64,000 nucleotides of DNA from Phallus indusiatus (GCA_027605045.1 JAQFWX010000005.1:1116001-1180000), one strand, 5' to 3'. Counted from the first letter of the stretch, positions 47,152 to 61,598 are shown. Translations and numbers: made by a program. The notes: generated by a model not told the origin, from the sequence alone.

Positions 47152-49633
47152 ATGCCGCCTTTCAACACCGGAGAGCAACGACCACAAGACGACGACGAAT
47201 TGATGAGTGTCGCCGCCCCTTCAAAAAAGCGGAAGATTGATGTCTGCAGCGCGGTAGCCGTGAAACGAGAACGCAGTCCATCTCCATCATTGGTTCCCCT
47301 GCAACGGACTCGGAGCCCACAGCTATCAGGCGTTATTTTCGTCAAATATCCGAGCGATTGCTCTCCACCTCATGCCAATTGGAAAGCAAATCGTTCACGC
47401 TGCCTGTGCGAAGAGACAGCGAAGCTGCAAGCTCTTGGGTTAACCATTGTCCGCAGACTTATTCGGTAACTTTTATCTTCAACTGGTGCAGTTCGCGAGA
47501 TCCTGATTATTTCCAGGGATGATGGTTTAGCCTTCGACTGGTCAGTTGAACGCGGTTGAGACGGTATATGCTTTTGAAAGTTTCATTTTATCCAGGTCAA
47601 GCGAAGTACCTGTCGATTGTGTCACCTTAAAACCGCCCAATTTCACCAGAAATGCCAGCCAATCCGCAACCGTGCAGCCTACTACATCAGGCCCTTCTCA
47701 ACCTACAAGGGAGACCTCTCAATCCGCGGGAAATAATTCCCAGCCTACAGACAACACTTCTCGACAAGCAAGCAGCATCTCTCAGTCTACAAGGAACTCT
47801 CGCCCTCCGAGGGATGCCTCTCAAGCGAGCGATATACCGCCCCAGATCATGAGGTCACAGTCTACAAGAGACCCCTCACAACCTAGGAGAGAAGCCGACC
47901 AAGTTAACGACTCTGATCCCACTTCTACAACCTCTGATCTTCTCGGACTTGCGTTGCAAGATCAAGTGACTATTTGTCAGACTACGGAACCTTCTGAGCC
48001 TGCCGCTGAAACCGCTGCGCCGAATGTAATGCGGTTAATGAACATTGATAGATCCATGGCTGAAGCATCTTCGAGCGAATCCTCAGAGTTTGCTGTTGTC
48101 GGTGCAGCTATCAGAGACACTTCATTATCCGGTGACCAGCAGCCTGCTTCCAGCCCATCCTCTCCCAAAGAGTACAGAAGATTGATACCCCCAGACGTCA
48201 GGATCTATAAACAAAGTGCAAACAGCAAGTTTTCTTATCGATTCAATGAACCGGCCTCTCGTCGAAAACGCCGTCTGGAATGGATTGAGAAAGAAGTACA
48301 AAAGATAGAGGGGTACACGGGCGAAAAAGTTTCAGGTTATAAATACGACGGGAATTATGTGATAATAACCCTGGAAAGCAGGAATCGCAACGTAGGCAAC
48401 GTGTCAAATTACCGGCCCCCAAGTCGACCGACTCCGATTACACCTAATGGTAAAGCAAAACAACCGTTACCCAAACCTAAACCGCGCCCGGTCACCGTAT
48501 CGCCAAAGGCACCCGTTCATGTCTCACCTCACGCAACTACTACTACTGCTCGGCCACCCATTCCAGCATTAGAGCGCCCCCAATCATCAACTCATTCCCA
48601 ACTGAACACACGGCCAACCCCTCCAGTTCGAACCCAGACCAACACACCCACTGAGCGTCGTCCCCCTCAGCGGTCTTCCTTGTCAAGTGCTTCCTCCACC
48701 AAACGGGTTATGACCATTTCGTCTACAGCAAATGCACCTACCACCTCTGCTACCCCTGCCGCCTCTGCCACTTCTGCTACTTCTTCCGCCCCTTCTACTT
48801 CCGTCACCTCTGCCACCTCTGCCACTTCTGCCGTATCTACTCAACTCCCATCCAATATATCCAATATATCCGCTACTGGTACATCGAACTCAAACCCAGC
48901 ACGCGCATTGTCACCTGCTATCTCAATATCTTCTGATGATTCAAACGCGTTGCCGTCACCACGATCCCTTTTTACGCCTTTTGAAAAACAGTCAATTGCA
49001 CAACGACAAGCATCTCCCGAACATTTAGACCTCAATAGTGTAGAATCAAGAGGGCTCCAATTTTTAGAACGGTGAGCACAGTCAGGAATGATAATTAAAC
49101 GATATTTATAAATCAATAGATATCTAATGCTGTACGATGCGAATCGTCAAGAACTAGCGTCAGCATTCACACCAAATGCGACGTTTACACTAACAGACGA
49201 CGGTAAAGACGATTGATCTTCTTTTGAATTGTCTCTGATGATAATCAATCAGTGATACATGGAGCTAAACCAAGACAGGTTGTAAATAGTCCTTCTGCCA
49301 TCAGTCAAGCAATACAAAATCTCGATGATGGTCTACATCGATCTATTAAAAGCAATATATCCTATGATATGACTCCTTTAGACGACGTCAATCCTGGTGC
49401 AATGATGTTAGTCTGTGATGGCACGGTCGTCCCAAGAAATCACTCTGCACCTTCTAACACATTTTCTCGTATCTTCATCTTGCGGCGAAATACCGATGAC
49501 GACCGGTACGTGGAAGGCTTCGTTTTCCCAATCCTCTCTACCTTTGGCAAAAAAAGTTCACAACGATTTCATCAATAGGAATTTGTGGCCTTTAAAAATA
49601 GCGGTTGAAAAGCTCACACTGAAGCGCATATAA
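47152..49633 (+). CDS. NTF2-like-domain protein with long Ser/Thr/Pro-rich middle
   Basis: Exons 47152-47465, 47517-47540, 47596-49071, 49120-49202, 49253-49505, 49579-49633; 734 aa, in frame. N-terminus: nuclear-type basic patch (APSKKRKIDV), then CLCEETAKLQALGLTIVRRL joined across a 24-nt exon to RDDGLAFDWSSEVPVDC. Residues about 145-600 are Gln/Ser/Thr/Pro-rich, with a block (RKRRLEWIEKEVQKIEGYTG) that may fold. The C-terminus is an NTF2-like fold: LQFLERYLMLYDANRQELAS AFTPNATFTL, then NPGAMMLVCDGTVVPR, FSRIFILRRN and WPLKIAVEKLTLK. NTF2 folds of this kind occur at the end of Mex67-type mRNA export receptors, but no leucine-rich repeats or UBA-like end are visible, so an export role is only a guess. 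Divergent from the unknown basic protein. Confidence 0.7.
48736..48844 (+). repeat. Imperfect hexa/nonanucleotide repeat coding for Ala/Thr/Ser
   Basis: Within the NTF2-domain gene, units of the type gccacctct/gccacttct repeat and code for Ala-Thr-Ser runs. The reading frame is kept, so length change here would be tolerated. Confidence 0.6.
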
Positions 49634-49983
49634 TTCAACCACTCTTTTAGGCATAAATATTATTATCCGCTAGGATTGCTCTTTCTCTTTCAAGTTTATA
49701 AGAGATTGAAACGGCCGATGATACGTGGACCCCGAGTTGCGGGTCAACACACTGGATATCAAGAAGAGATGGAGTATTGCGAAAAACAAAGACCTCAAGT
49801 CAAACATTCAGAGAATATACGCATACATTTCAGCGCGCATATTAGCGCAAACATTGTTGTTACCATATCTCAATAGCTGAGAATGCAATGATACATAAAG
49901 CGAATACAAAATGTCGTAACCGTGGTCATAATGTTCGTGACAAATAAGACAACACAAAAGTACATATGTGAAATTACAAGAGA
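49634..49983. other. Intergenic, convergent 3' ends
   Basis: Lies between the stops of the NTF2-domain gene and the sorting nexin gene. No gene seen. Confidence 0.4.
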
Positions 49984-52592
49984 CTACCAAAATTTTCCGA
50001 GTACACTGGTGCGTTTGCCGGCGGTTATCGACTTTCTTTTGCCGCCAAGGATTAGATTCATTCCGTTGATTGCAACGCTAACCGATCGCATAGGCGTTGA
50101 ATCATAGACGTGTGGGACGGGTTGCGATAGTGGTGGTGATGTCAATCGAGGATTTTGTAGCTCCTTCTCATAAATGGAAGGTTTCCTGGCTGTAGTGGCA
50201 AGATTAGAATATTTGGGGTCGTTGAACGTTTCCCTAGCAGCCTTGAGGCGGTTCAGGACCTAGGGACGCAATATATTACACTATACTCAGAAGCCAATGA
50301 AATTGACCCACTTGCTCGTAAAACTCAATTTCGCTATCTAGGTGTTCTGTTACAAATCGCTGAAAATCTTCATTCTTTTGTTGATGATAGGTTTCGAATT
50401 CTGCCATTGTCGTGTTCAATACGGTTTCGCAGCGGGAGGCTGCTTCCTCGTTGTTCTGAATTCAAAGTCAAAAGCTTTTTACAAAATAGGGAAAATTGAA
50501 AGTAGTTTACCGAGCGTGATTCGTGAGCAGAGTATCTTGATAAAGTTGAACGATGTGTCTCGACAATTGACTGGGATACATTAATGGCATGCCGGGTCTG
50601 GGCCTATCAGCCACAGCAACCTACCGCATATACCACTGAAGGATGTGCTAAATCTTTCAATGTTTCGTGTAAGGCTAATTGTCGTCTTCGCGCCTAAGAA
50701 TCATTGCAATGAATTAGATATGGAGAAACAAAAGTAGAGATGGATCCATACATTGTCGTCATGCAAATCTGCCACGATCTGCAGCGTCTCGGCAGTTTTT
50801 TGTATCGCCTTTGTCATTTTTAGACAATCTATAAGATTCTCAGAATGAAAAAAAGAGACGTAGTCGTAGACAAATGGCGCACCTTCACATTCATTCTTCC
50901 AGCACCAAGCACCTTCATCATTCAAGAGACCACTTTGATTTGTATTCTCATCCTCGTCTTCATCATTCGTTTGCAGGTCGGATGGAGCACCGCTCGAGAA
51001 AGGAGTAGAAGTAATCAAAGATAATAAACCGTATGATAACAGCCGTTGAGAATTTGCCATTTCTATAGTTATCCAGTACAAAATTGGTTAAAAGAAAGAA
51101 AAAAGGAACAAGTATACATACCTAACCTGGAGCTTCTCAGAGTCTCATAAATGGATCTCATGTTCTGAACACTCTTATCAACAGCTTTGACGTGTCTATC
51201 AAAACGCTCAACTGTCTGCGCGGCTTCTTCCATGTCAAAGTTAAACATCGGATGGTAGACTCTTGCATAGAAGCTGGCACCTGCAGGCAGAGCGTTGAGA
51301 AACTTTGGCAGAACGCGGTTCCATTGCTTTTCGTTCTCGCAACTCAAGAAGAAAGTCAGAACTTCGACATACCGCGCTATTGGATGTCGAATGACCCTCG
51401 CAAGATAGCGCTCGAGATCGCCCCGTCGAGCTTCGACAAATTCTTCGCTAAAACGACCGGCGTATTGTTTTTCCGGAAGTGGTGGAAGAGCTATACCTGG
51501 AAGCTGTCGAGACAAGACGGTATGCAAAAAGACGAAGTGGGAGTATCTTCTGTGGACAGTGACTCTCATCGGCGATGCAGGTCGTTGATTTTCATGATTT
51601 TCTCCATTGGTTTCTGGCGGGGAGAAAACGGAAGTGACAAGATATATGGTATATGAGCCTGCGATAACCGAGGTTCGTTTGGAAGGCGAGTGAACCAATA
51701 TGCGAAATGTAGGTAGCTTTGTCTGCCAAGATGGCCCTGACTCGACGAAATGTCGGTCTGAATGGACATCTAAAGCATCGTCCTCGTTTGCTTCGGTATC
51801 AACATCATCATTGACGTACCAAGTCGATCTCTTGCGATGCGAGGATTTAGCCGGAGGTTCTGGACTCAGATTGACCGAAGCACCTTTCAGGATCCAGTCT
51901 TCTGCTCCGGTAGTAACGAAACTGGAGAAGCGATTGAGACTTTTGCCTCGGAGAAGGCTATCTCTGAAACTTGGGAAATAGAACCAATCTCCCGTTGAAT
52001 GCGATTCAAGTGGAAGGAGAGATTCAACTTGTTGCGGCGAATTCGGTGTGATCGTATTACTACCATCCAAATCTCCGGAATCATGTCCCAGTACGAGAGG
52101 AACCATTTCAGAGGTAAACTTGGTAGCATGTCAAAACCGAAATGTATCAAAAAAGTTAGGTTTTCATACGGCATAGTACGATTGGGGTATAAGACCAATT
52201 TCGCCTTTGACACGAGCAAGGCTCCACCCGTCGTCCAATATATCCTTGACAATTTCGAGGTCTTGACCAGCGACAATTGTTAGCTCGCGAAATTCAGATT
52301 TGCCCTCAAAATCATACAATGCACGTGCGGGTCGACCTTTATATCCGTCTTCGTCTGGTTCGCCTTCATCGTCTGACAGGGAATGAGGGTGACCTCCCAG
52401 TTCTTTATCAGTTTGTTCGGTAACCCAAGCATTTGAGGTGTTGATTCCGGCATCAAAGTCGTAGGATTGCCTGAGCATATCCGCTGTTATTGAAGTTGGC
52501 GTGGCAGGTACATTGTCTGGTGAGGAGGGGGAAATAGGCATATCTCTGTAGCACGAGATCGAAGCCTTTCCTTGGAGCCGGCGCTCCATCAT
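49984..52592 (-). CDS. Sorting nexin with SH3, PX and BAR domains (SNX9-like)
   Basis: Exons 52592-52170, 52118-51122, 51062-50883, 50828-50752, 50693-50625, 50570-50511, 50455-50312, 50259-49984; 741 aa. SH3: RPARALYDFEGKSEFRELTI to DDGWSLARVKGEIGLIPQSY. PX: FRILVHSPSKRTS..., with RVTVHRRYSHFVFLHTVLSR (the RRYSxF phosphoinositide site), LPPLPEKQ and RRGDLERYLARVIRHPI. BAR-like helices follow (FDRHVKAVDKSVQNMRSIYE; KMTKAIQKTAETLQIVADLH; ETHRSTLSRYSAHESRS; FQRFVTEHLDSEIEFYEQVL). Such proteins bind curved membranes and actin-regulating partners in endocytosis. Basic tail: GGKRKSITAGKR. All junctions hold frame. The next gene's stop lies 74 bp upstream. Confidence 0.92.
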
Positions 52593-52666
52593 GATGACGA
52601 TGCGCTTAAATTAAGACTCTTAGTACTTGCAGTTCCGTTCCTGCTTTGAAATCCAAAAAAAATCAT

Positions 52667-54305
52667 CTATGATATTATAAGACTCTGGTAATTATAAAAT
52701 TTTGCAGTAAGATAAGGTATCATGAATATTATCAAGCATAGTTTGAACCAAGAACTGAATTCATGAGGTCCACCGGTGGAAAGATTTATCATTGCACCGA
52801 CAGATCCGATGTCCATATCCACCTCCTTTCCTTGAGCTAGTAATTTAATCTGAGAATCATACCAAGCGGTGCCTATTCCAGCACTAGCAAATTTGGGTAT
52901 CGATTCAGGTTGAGCCAATACCGGCTCTGGTATAGGTTTGAATTGATGAACCCCGTCCTTCGAGTCGGATGAGAGAATCCGATTGGGAAGATCGGGGCAC
53001 AACACCGATAATCTACCGAAGCCAAGAGCATGCGCAATATTCTGGGAGAGAACTCGAGTGCATTGAGAAGGAGTACGAAGGCCTCCTGTGAGGAGGACAA
53101 GTGGAGGTTTTTTTAAATTCAAGGTCGAAATAGCTGCAACGGCTTGACGGGAATACGAAGCGAAGAATACCTGCCGGGAAGAGGCAAACTCTGCACAATC
53201 ACTGATATCAATCTAAGGAAGGGAAAAAAGACTCGAAATGAATACCAGGTTCTTCATAGTTGCCGCCACTGATTTCGATGAAGTCGAAACCCATAAGAGC
53301 GATTTGTTTACAATCTTCCAGAGCCTGTTCCTCGGACAAACCTTCACACGCGTAAGTTGCCGCATTCAACTTGATCCCAACCACGAATTGACTCGGCGTA
53401 GCAGCCTTAATGGCATCTATGATCTGCTTCAAAACTACAAGACGATCCCGGTATACGTCAGAGCGGTCGTTAATCTATTTGAGTCAAGGTTAACAGAGAT
53501 GACGAGAAATATCGGATAAGGTAATTCACCTTCTTCGAGAGGAACGAAGAGAGAAGATCTGTAGTAACAGTAAGTTTATTCATGTTTTTCATAAGATTGA
53601 TATCGAGTTCACTTACAACCGTGAGCAGCGTGAACCTGAACCCCATCAAAGCCAGTACGGGAAGCAAGTTGAGCAGCTCGACTAAACAGTTGTACGACCT
53701 TTTCAACTCCCGCCGTTGACAAGGTGTTAGGTTCTTGATACATCAATTTAGTTATGATATCTGAGACAAGCCCTCGTGGAGAGGTGGCTAAGCGGTGAGA
53801 AGAACATGAGTCTGGAGCGGAAAGTAATCTTCCTCCAAGAAGACGTGGAGATTGTCGTCCAGCATGACTGATTTGCATAATAGCCAATGGAGGAGTAGAC
53901 TTGTCTGTATTATGCATAGCCGCGGCGAGTTCTCTGAAAGATTTCAGCTGTGATTCCGTCCACTGTCCTTCTGGAATTTTGAGATCTCTTCCCAAAGACA
54001 AGTGGGACGGTGAAACCTGGACGTTCCCAGTTAATAGCATGCCCCATCCACCTTTAGCCCAACGAGCATATAGATGTTTATGGAGTCTGTTAGGAACCCC
54101 TCCCCAAATGGACGATAGGTTTTCATACATAGAAACCTATTTTCCATTTTCGAGTCGTCAAAACGAAAGGACTGCGAGAAATGACGCATCGACTAACTTT
54201 AGCAAACCGGTTGGGCATAACTTGTCCGCCTGGTAAAGTTACTGGGGAAGCGAGCAAGTCGACGTCCTGAGTAGTGAAAGTCTCTTTGCGGTATTCCGTT
54301 GACAT
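52667..54305 (-). CDS. NADH:flavin oxidoreductase (old yellow enzyme family)
   Basis: Exons 54305-54198, 54136-53617, 53558-53530, 53474-53246, 53190-52667; 433 aa. An FMN TIM-barrel enzyme that reduces activated double bonds with NAD(P)H; natural substrate unknown. Landmarks: LPGGQVMPNRFAKVSMYENL (start of barrel), GMLLTGNVQVSPSH, MQISHAGRQSP (substrate-site His), GFDGVQVHAAHGYLLSSFLS, FIEISGGNYEEPEFASS and LVLLTGGLRTPSQ (phosphate of FMN). The 29-nt third exon codes for YLLSSFLSKK. The C-terminal end (SWFKLCLIIFMIPYLTAKFY) is hydrophobic, suggesting a membrane anchor, unusual for classical members. Confidence 0.9.
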
Positions 54306-54930
54306 ATTTCTCGAGGAGCTAAGCTCAAGGCCAAGGTTTTCGAGCTTTGGCGGCTGGCCTAAGCTCTCAAATATACTTTTTTCCCAGATCTCAAAACCTC
54401 AAAGAGCAGAACTTGATGCGAAAAAAAAGGTCTGAAATCATGCACACGTGATTCGTAAAATGCGCTAAAGTAGTCGGGAAATCAACAATGAGTGAGAAAG
54501 TGTGATGCATCGTGATACATGATGTGGCCAAGATGTGGCGGCGTATTCAATTTGGGTCCGGAACCGATTGCACACGGAAGTTCAGTGTTTCTTCGCCGAC
54601 CTCCTGCCACTTTAATATACAGACAGAATTTGAAGATGTAAAATGGAGGCTTCAGTAGTTCAATTATATTATATCCAGGCTTCCATCTCATATATGATTA
54701 CATACTATACTATAGTGGATGAAATGAAAGTTAGGTAACTTCTAGACTACGCGAGATGAAAGCCGGTTTGAAACTCGAGCACCAGCTAAATATCAACGAT
54801 ATGTCTCATTGATACTAAAAAGTGGCGAATGGTCAACGCGGAAAACGAACGTCAAAGATTACATGTTTAGATCAGACTTGGGCTGGACGGGCGTTAACTC
54901 GACAAGAATATGTTCCGTCCTTCCCATATA
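54306..54930. other. Intergenic
   Basis: Lies between the OYE-type start and the PIG-F stop, both on the minus strand. Short frames only. Confidence 0.4.
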
Positions 54931-56020
54931 CTAACCCTGCTTCTTTTTTGAGGGTACAGAATGAGAGCCCTCCTTGGCAAGGCGGAGGAAAATGTTGGCA
55001 CCCGACACCAGCCATAACCCGAGCACATAGCCAACCAAAGCACCATATGCCGGAGTCAACGGCCAAGCCTTCGGACCGAGTTAGACACGGGACTATGCCA
55101 ATAATATGTTTCTTACTTGCCAGGGACGATCCCAATCCAAAGCAATTGGAATGGCACCTAACCACGACCCGAAAAAGACAAAGTAACAAGGGTATACTAC
55201 CGAACGCTCAAGAGGAGTAGTAAGTCTACGCTCACAAGTTATGTCAGACAGTGCAAATGCAATGTATCAATGGCTTACTTACCTCCGTTGTCCAAAGAAT
55301 CGCATTAAAATCGCTCGGTTTAGCCTTGCATCATCAGTGTTACTTAGCAGGAACGGTAGTGATAGAGCATATGACGGAATGAAAACGACCAGGAAGGACA
55401 GAAGTAGAGACAGGAGAAACGTTCGGAATATGTGCCTAACTTCCAAATTAGATGCACGAGCGCGTACAAAGAGGGGCAGGGGGTATTTACGAAATTATAG
55501 GCGCACCAAAGCCTATTATCAATAGGTGAAATGACAAAGCAGCGACGATAGTATTTAGAAAGGCGTTCCATAAAAACTATGCGCAAAGGTTGTTAGTTTA
55601 ATTATTGATCTTCGGAGAAGAGACGAATGATCATACTAGCGATTTTCCTTTTTGTAAGATAAGAGAATTGATGACGGCAATTTTACTAATTCCAATGTCA
55701 AAGTGAGGATAATGGGACCACCAAGATCTCACGTATCCTCCGAACCACGCCTGACATACGGCAACACCGGCACAGAGCCAGAACAACGTTAATTCAGGAC
55801 TCGCTGTAATCGGAACAAGAATAGGATGTTGAGGTTTATCCAATGAAGATTGTTGTGGTGGCAATGTCGTGAAATAAGTGCTGCCTGCAGGTAAATAGAT
55901 AGCTGTAAACCCCAGTAGGATTGTTAGTATTCCTAACAACGATATGTGCTGGAAATAGGGGAATTCATGCTTGTCTGGCCTCTTTGCGTGCGCCGTCGAC
56001 TTGGAAGGCGTCGTCGACAT
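54931..56020 (-). CDS. GPI11: GPI-anchor biosynthesis protein PIG-F (GPI11)
   Basis: Exons 56020-55637, 55576-55491, 55435-55283, 55225-55117, 55068-54931; 289 aa, in frame. A multi-pass ER protein that helps add phosphoethanolamine to the GPI precursor. Hydrophobic segments: ISLLGILTILLGFTAIYLPA, LTLFWLCAGVAVCQAWFGGY, FLNTIVAALSFHLLIIGFGA, TFLLSLLLSFLVVFIPSYAL. The family signature is the end: ERSVVYP, then [35 protein letters not shown] and a Lys-rich tail (SKKKQG). The start ATG at 56020 gives a short basic N-terminus; an upstream exon is possible. Confidence 0.9.
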
Positions 56021-56900
56021 TGGCGTCTTAGTACGCGTGACGCGTGACGCGTCTGAGCCCGTGCCTGGTTTGCTAAAACCACCTGCCAAGTATGATTATG
56101 GATATCATGATTCAGAGATTGTTTGAGCTAGAAGTTTCTCTCGCGAATCTATCTGTTCTTCGTGTTCCGGCTTCCGAGTGCTGATTAAATCGAAAAATTC
56201 ACATCGACCTTGAACACGTATGGCCAAAGAAATATACGATTTCCCTTATAGGAACAAGTACAATTCAATAGGGGCCGTCTTATGCACTAAAATCAGTGAG
56301 TAAGGTTCTTTCCTTTGTTTTTTTTCTTTTTTCATTAACTTAATTATAGCTTACCCGATATCGGGTTTTGTTTACAGATTCGCAGAGACACAAATCAAGT
56401 GTTCAAGAACAGCAATCATACATTCAGAGAATCAAATCAACGTCTTTTCTTCTTCTCAGGTGATACTACACGGTCTCCAAAAGAGCTCATCCAACTGAGT
56501 TGGTTCGGCAGGAAGATGCTTGAAAATTTTTGCTTCGAAACATCTTCAAGATCAACGTACCTGTTCCTCTCCGCCGTCCGGATACGAATAATATGCTCAG
56601 GCTCGATCAAGACTTTGCAAATATGTGTTGTCTTCGTATTAGTGGTTTCTACAACCATATGAAACAGCAAGCTATGCTCTACTGACTACATCCGATTGTT
56701 ACCTTCACCTCCCAGGCTCGCTTTAACCGCGAGAGGAATTAGTCTCATAATGGGAAGATGCAATTATTAAAAATCGGCCATCTATCGGAATTGATAAACG
56801 TATAACACCTATTTGTCAGAGTCTTGGGTATAAATAACCTCTCAAAATTTCAAACCTTTATCCTCGCTGGCTCTCGCCACTTTTTCTTTCATACTTAAGT
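56021..56900. other. Intergenic, divergent promoters
   Basis: The only long frames, 56399-56662 (+) and 56670-56437 (-), overlap each other and have no domain. TATA box for the right-hand gene at 56829. Confidence 0.4.
56829..56836 (+). promoter_or_regulatory. TATA box of the amidohydrolase gene
   Basis: TATAAATA 65 bp before the ATG at 56901, within the usual distance, followed by a C/T-rich leader. Confidence 0.55.
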
Positions 56901-58304
<1,404 letters not shown>

Positions 58305-58570
58305 AGTGGAGGCGTATTTGGTTGTTTAATTAACCAATGCGTGAGCCCCTATTATGAGTGCTTATCTGCACAGGTGGCTGGGAAAAGATCGTTATTAAGT
58401 GTACCAATACATCGGTTTCAAAAAAAATCGTGAAAAATAACAATACACTATTTATTTTGTTTTCGTGAATACTTTTGGTGACTTATGCAAAGAACGCGGA
58501 GATCGCCGTGTACGTAAAGGCAGGCGCCCAAAAACGCGTCCATGATGTTAGCTTCTCATCAAGTGCGACC

Positions 58571-60426
58571 ATGCAACAACTACCAGAGGATGTTCTACTT
58601 CAAATTTGCGAATGGCTGAGTGTTCGAGATATTCTTGCATTGCGCAGGGTTAGCAGAACCGGTTATTTGTCTATCCCATCTATAACCCTTTTCTAAGACT
58701 TCGGTACTAGCTGAACCGATTTTATTATAGTTTTACAAAGATACCCAATATTTGGCTTTCTTTACTTCGACGTCTAAGGCTCTGTCTTCCTCTATGCCAG
58801 CCTATACTTGGTATACCAGGTTATCCCACTGTTGAAGACCTCATCTCTCGGTCGATGCGCTTTCAACAAAACTGGCGATGGAACTATAATCCGTATCCAA
58901 AGTATTACACATTTAATTTCCAACACCCAGTCAGCGCTATGGTTTTACTTCCGGGAGGAAACCACATGGTCTCTTTACACGAAGGAAACAATAATATACA
59001 GGACTTGATAATCGTGTGGGATATGGTATCGCTCGGAAAACGGAATCACGTCGCGGTTGCCATGATACGCTCGCGCACTGCGGTTGGGAAGCTTCAGGCT
59101 CGGTATGCGCTGGTGGACGGTCATGTTTCCCTTGTTATTGCGTACGTTAGGCCGGCGGATGAAGGGTATGTGGTCAATTTAGAATGCCCGAAATTCTTTC
59201 CGCTCACTCCGAATGCTGTCGACTCTAGCCGGACTACCGTTGTAGCAATGTCTGCTCACTTAGCTGTTCTTAATGAGATGTCTCGTTTACGTCCAGGTAC
59301 CAACGCTTACGAAGAATATATGAAGCGTAGCGCAGAACCGTTTCAGAATCTGATAGACATATCGACGCGGTATTCTGTTGGAGCTGTCTCCCTAAGTGAG
59401 ATAAACGGTACACCTTTTCTTGCTGTTGTTCACCGGCCCCGTACGATTGTGCTATATAATCTGATCTCGAAAAATCGATTCCTCCTAAAGTTGCAACCTT
59501 CAAAAGACTTCATGGACAAGGTAGGTCCAAGTACTTGCATTGCCAATGGACCCAACCCATGATTATTATAGAGACATAGTATCTGGTGTATAAAAATCCT
59601 TCCCTCCCAAAAGCAAATTCTCGTTGTCCGCGTTTTAATCGATACCGAAGTTGAATCTTCTGGTACTAATCCTATCGTATTCGAACTGTACGATGTCCCC
59701 TTTACCGCAAGTGAAGACAGTAATGGCTTCAATAATGGCGAGGAATTACTTGCCGCGCCAGTACAGCGCCGAGTAATATTAAATGAAAATGTTGAAGGAT
59801 GCTATATTAGCGACGGAGATAATTCCTGGAGCTTTAGGACTCATCCAGATACTGATGTACCTATGCTGCACATGCTGGCACAAACGCCTCCGCCGCCCTT
59901 ATCCATATTCGTGGTGACCAAGGAAAAGCGTAGTTTCATTCACTTCATGTCTAAACCTGCGGTTGAATCTGTCGAGAATATGGGCTATTATTACGATTTG
60001 CCTGTTGTAGCCCAGGCTCGATATGACTGGGAAGAGATGGAAACACCGGTGGTCTATCCAGGGGGCTATCACTCCATCGTGATAATGCGGCCAACTTTAT
60101 CTCAACCTTCAAGCGGAATTTCTATTCAACAACTTTGCACATACCGCACCGATGCATACGAATTTTCCGGCCCAGAGGACACTGGTCACTGCACTCTCAT
60201 GAAACAAACTTCGAGTTCGGACGATATGCAAATTGACTCTGAAATAAGGAAGACGATTCATCATCCCGTTGATCAAGCTATCAAGCACCCAGTCCTGCCC
60301 AAGGAATTGGCGCTATCTATGCGTAGGGGGACAAGATGTTTACAGTTCGATGAATGGTTAGGCAGATTGTTCATTGCTACTACAAATGAGCCTCACTCGA
60401 TTCATGTTTTGGATTGGTCTCTGTAA
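58571..60426 (+). CDS. F-box protein
   Basis: Exons 58571-58648, 58711-59520, 59614-60426; 566 aa. The N-terminal F-box MQQLPEDVLLQICEWLSVRD ILALRRLNRFYYSFTKIPNIW would bind Skp1. The rest has no repeat I can name, but its recurring short strands (DLIIVWDMVS, PFLAVVHRPRTIVLYNLISK, LSIFVVTKEKRSFIHFMSK, LGRLFIATTNEPHSIHVLDW) suggest a propeller-like substrate receptor, as in many Agaricomycete F-box proteins. Substrate unknown. All three exons are in phase 0. Confidence 0.85.
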
Positions 60427-61598
60427 CCAATCTCCTAAATTAATTGGTTTAATTGTAGTGTACCTAGCTTTAAATTTCATGGTAAGATTGAATTTCTAAT
60501 TTATATGAAATTAATGAGCTATTAGTCTGTCCCTCTAATAGTTTGTGTCTTGCGCGGATTGGGACAAGAAATACATTCAATGGACTTGCTGCCGCTACGG
60601 GTATTGGCCAATCGCCATAGGTATAGAGCAGTTTTAGTCGCCGTGATATCTCGTATGACTCCTTGAGTACCCATGCTGGTTCTGACAAGGTTATTAAAAT
60701 ATTATTGTCCCGTGCAGCCGGTGTATTTGACGAATAAGCTCTTGCTTGCCTTGCGATTTCCTTAAGTAACTCTAATCACCGGTCATGCTACACAGTCTCG
60801 TCACTATCGTTTTAACAAATGTACTTTTGATCGCCTCCACCCCGCTCCAGCTTTGATGCTAGCGCCACAAATTTCATACGATCATAAGCTACGCGAGTGC
60901 TTATTATATACTATCGTTTGGTGAGATTACACATTTTCGAACGACTTGTACTATCCTGCACTCTTATTGTGTTTTGAATCCTATATCCACGATCATCTCA
61001 GCCACCGTAGGTCTTATCATTATTCGATATTGAATGTGCACTTCCCGAAACCGTACAGCGATCAGACTCTTCTTCGATTGGACCTGTTCAATGCACTCTA
61101 ATATAAGCGACACCAGCACCGTCTTTCGGTTTTAGACGTTATTTGATGAATCGAGCGACTTACACTGAATTCACCTCTTACTTTGGCCTTCTGCATAGTT
61201 GATACACTTTGATACACTTCATACATACGCGTTATTAAACCCTTATTTACTCCTCGACGTGTATTTCTTTTTCTTCTAGCTTGTTAATTCACATATTCTG
61301 GTACATAATCTGTGTGTACATGCGCTTTTGGGACGCGAGCCCTATTGACAACGGACGAAGACACTGTTATTATCAGCGAGAAAAAAGGACCGCCTGGTCG
61401 CCTAATTATGTTATGTTTATCATGAAATCCGAGTCAGTTAGGACTGAGCGAACCTTGGTCCACTGCGTCCAATGGGCTTTTGTTTAAGCCTGAGGCCTGA
61501 GGACTTGGGAAGGACCGAAGGTGAACGTATCACGTTTTCACGTGACATGTATAAGTTATAAAACACTTACTTCCTCTCTCCGATGTTCATCTTCCTCA
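60427..61598. other. Intergenic, promoter of the Crinkler-like gene
   Basis: AT-rich with short frames only (60688-60470 on the minus strand is one). No gene seen. Confidence 0.4.

Noticed and set aside
51192..51656. 154-aa plus-strand open frame
   Set aside because: It lies antisense to the PX-domain exon of the sorting nexin, which has strong domain evidence; the plus-strand reading has none.
53190..53260. Apparent frameshift in the old-yellow-enzyme-type gene at GNYEEPG
   Set aside because: With the acceptor at 53191 instead of nearer ones, a 55-bp intron joins NYEEP to EFASSRQ in frame, so no indel is needed.
54822..55220. 132-aa plus-strand open frame
   Set aside because: Antisense to the last PIG-F exons, whose [16 protein letters not shown] signature is decisive.
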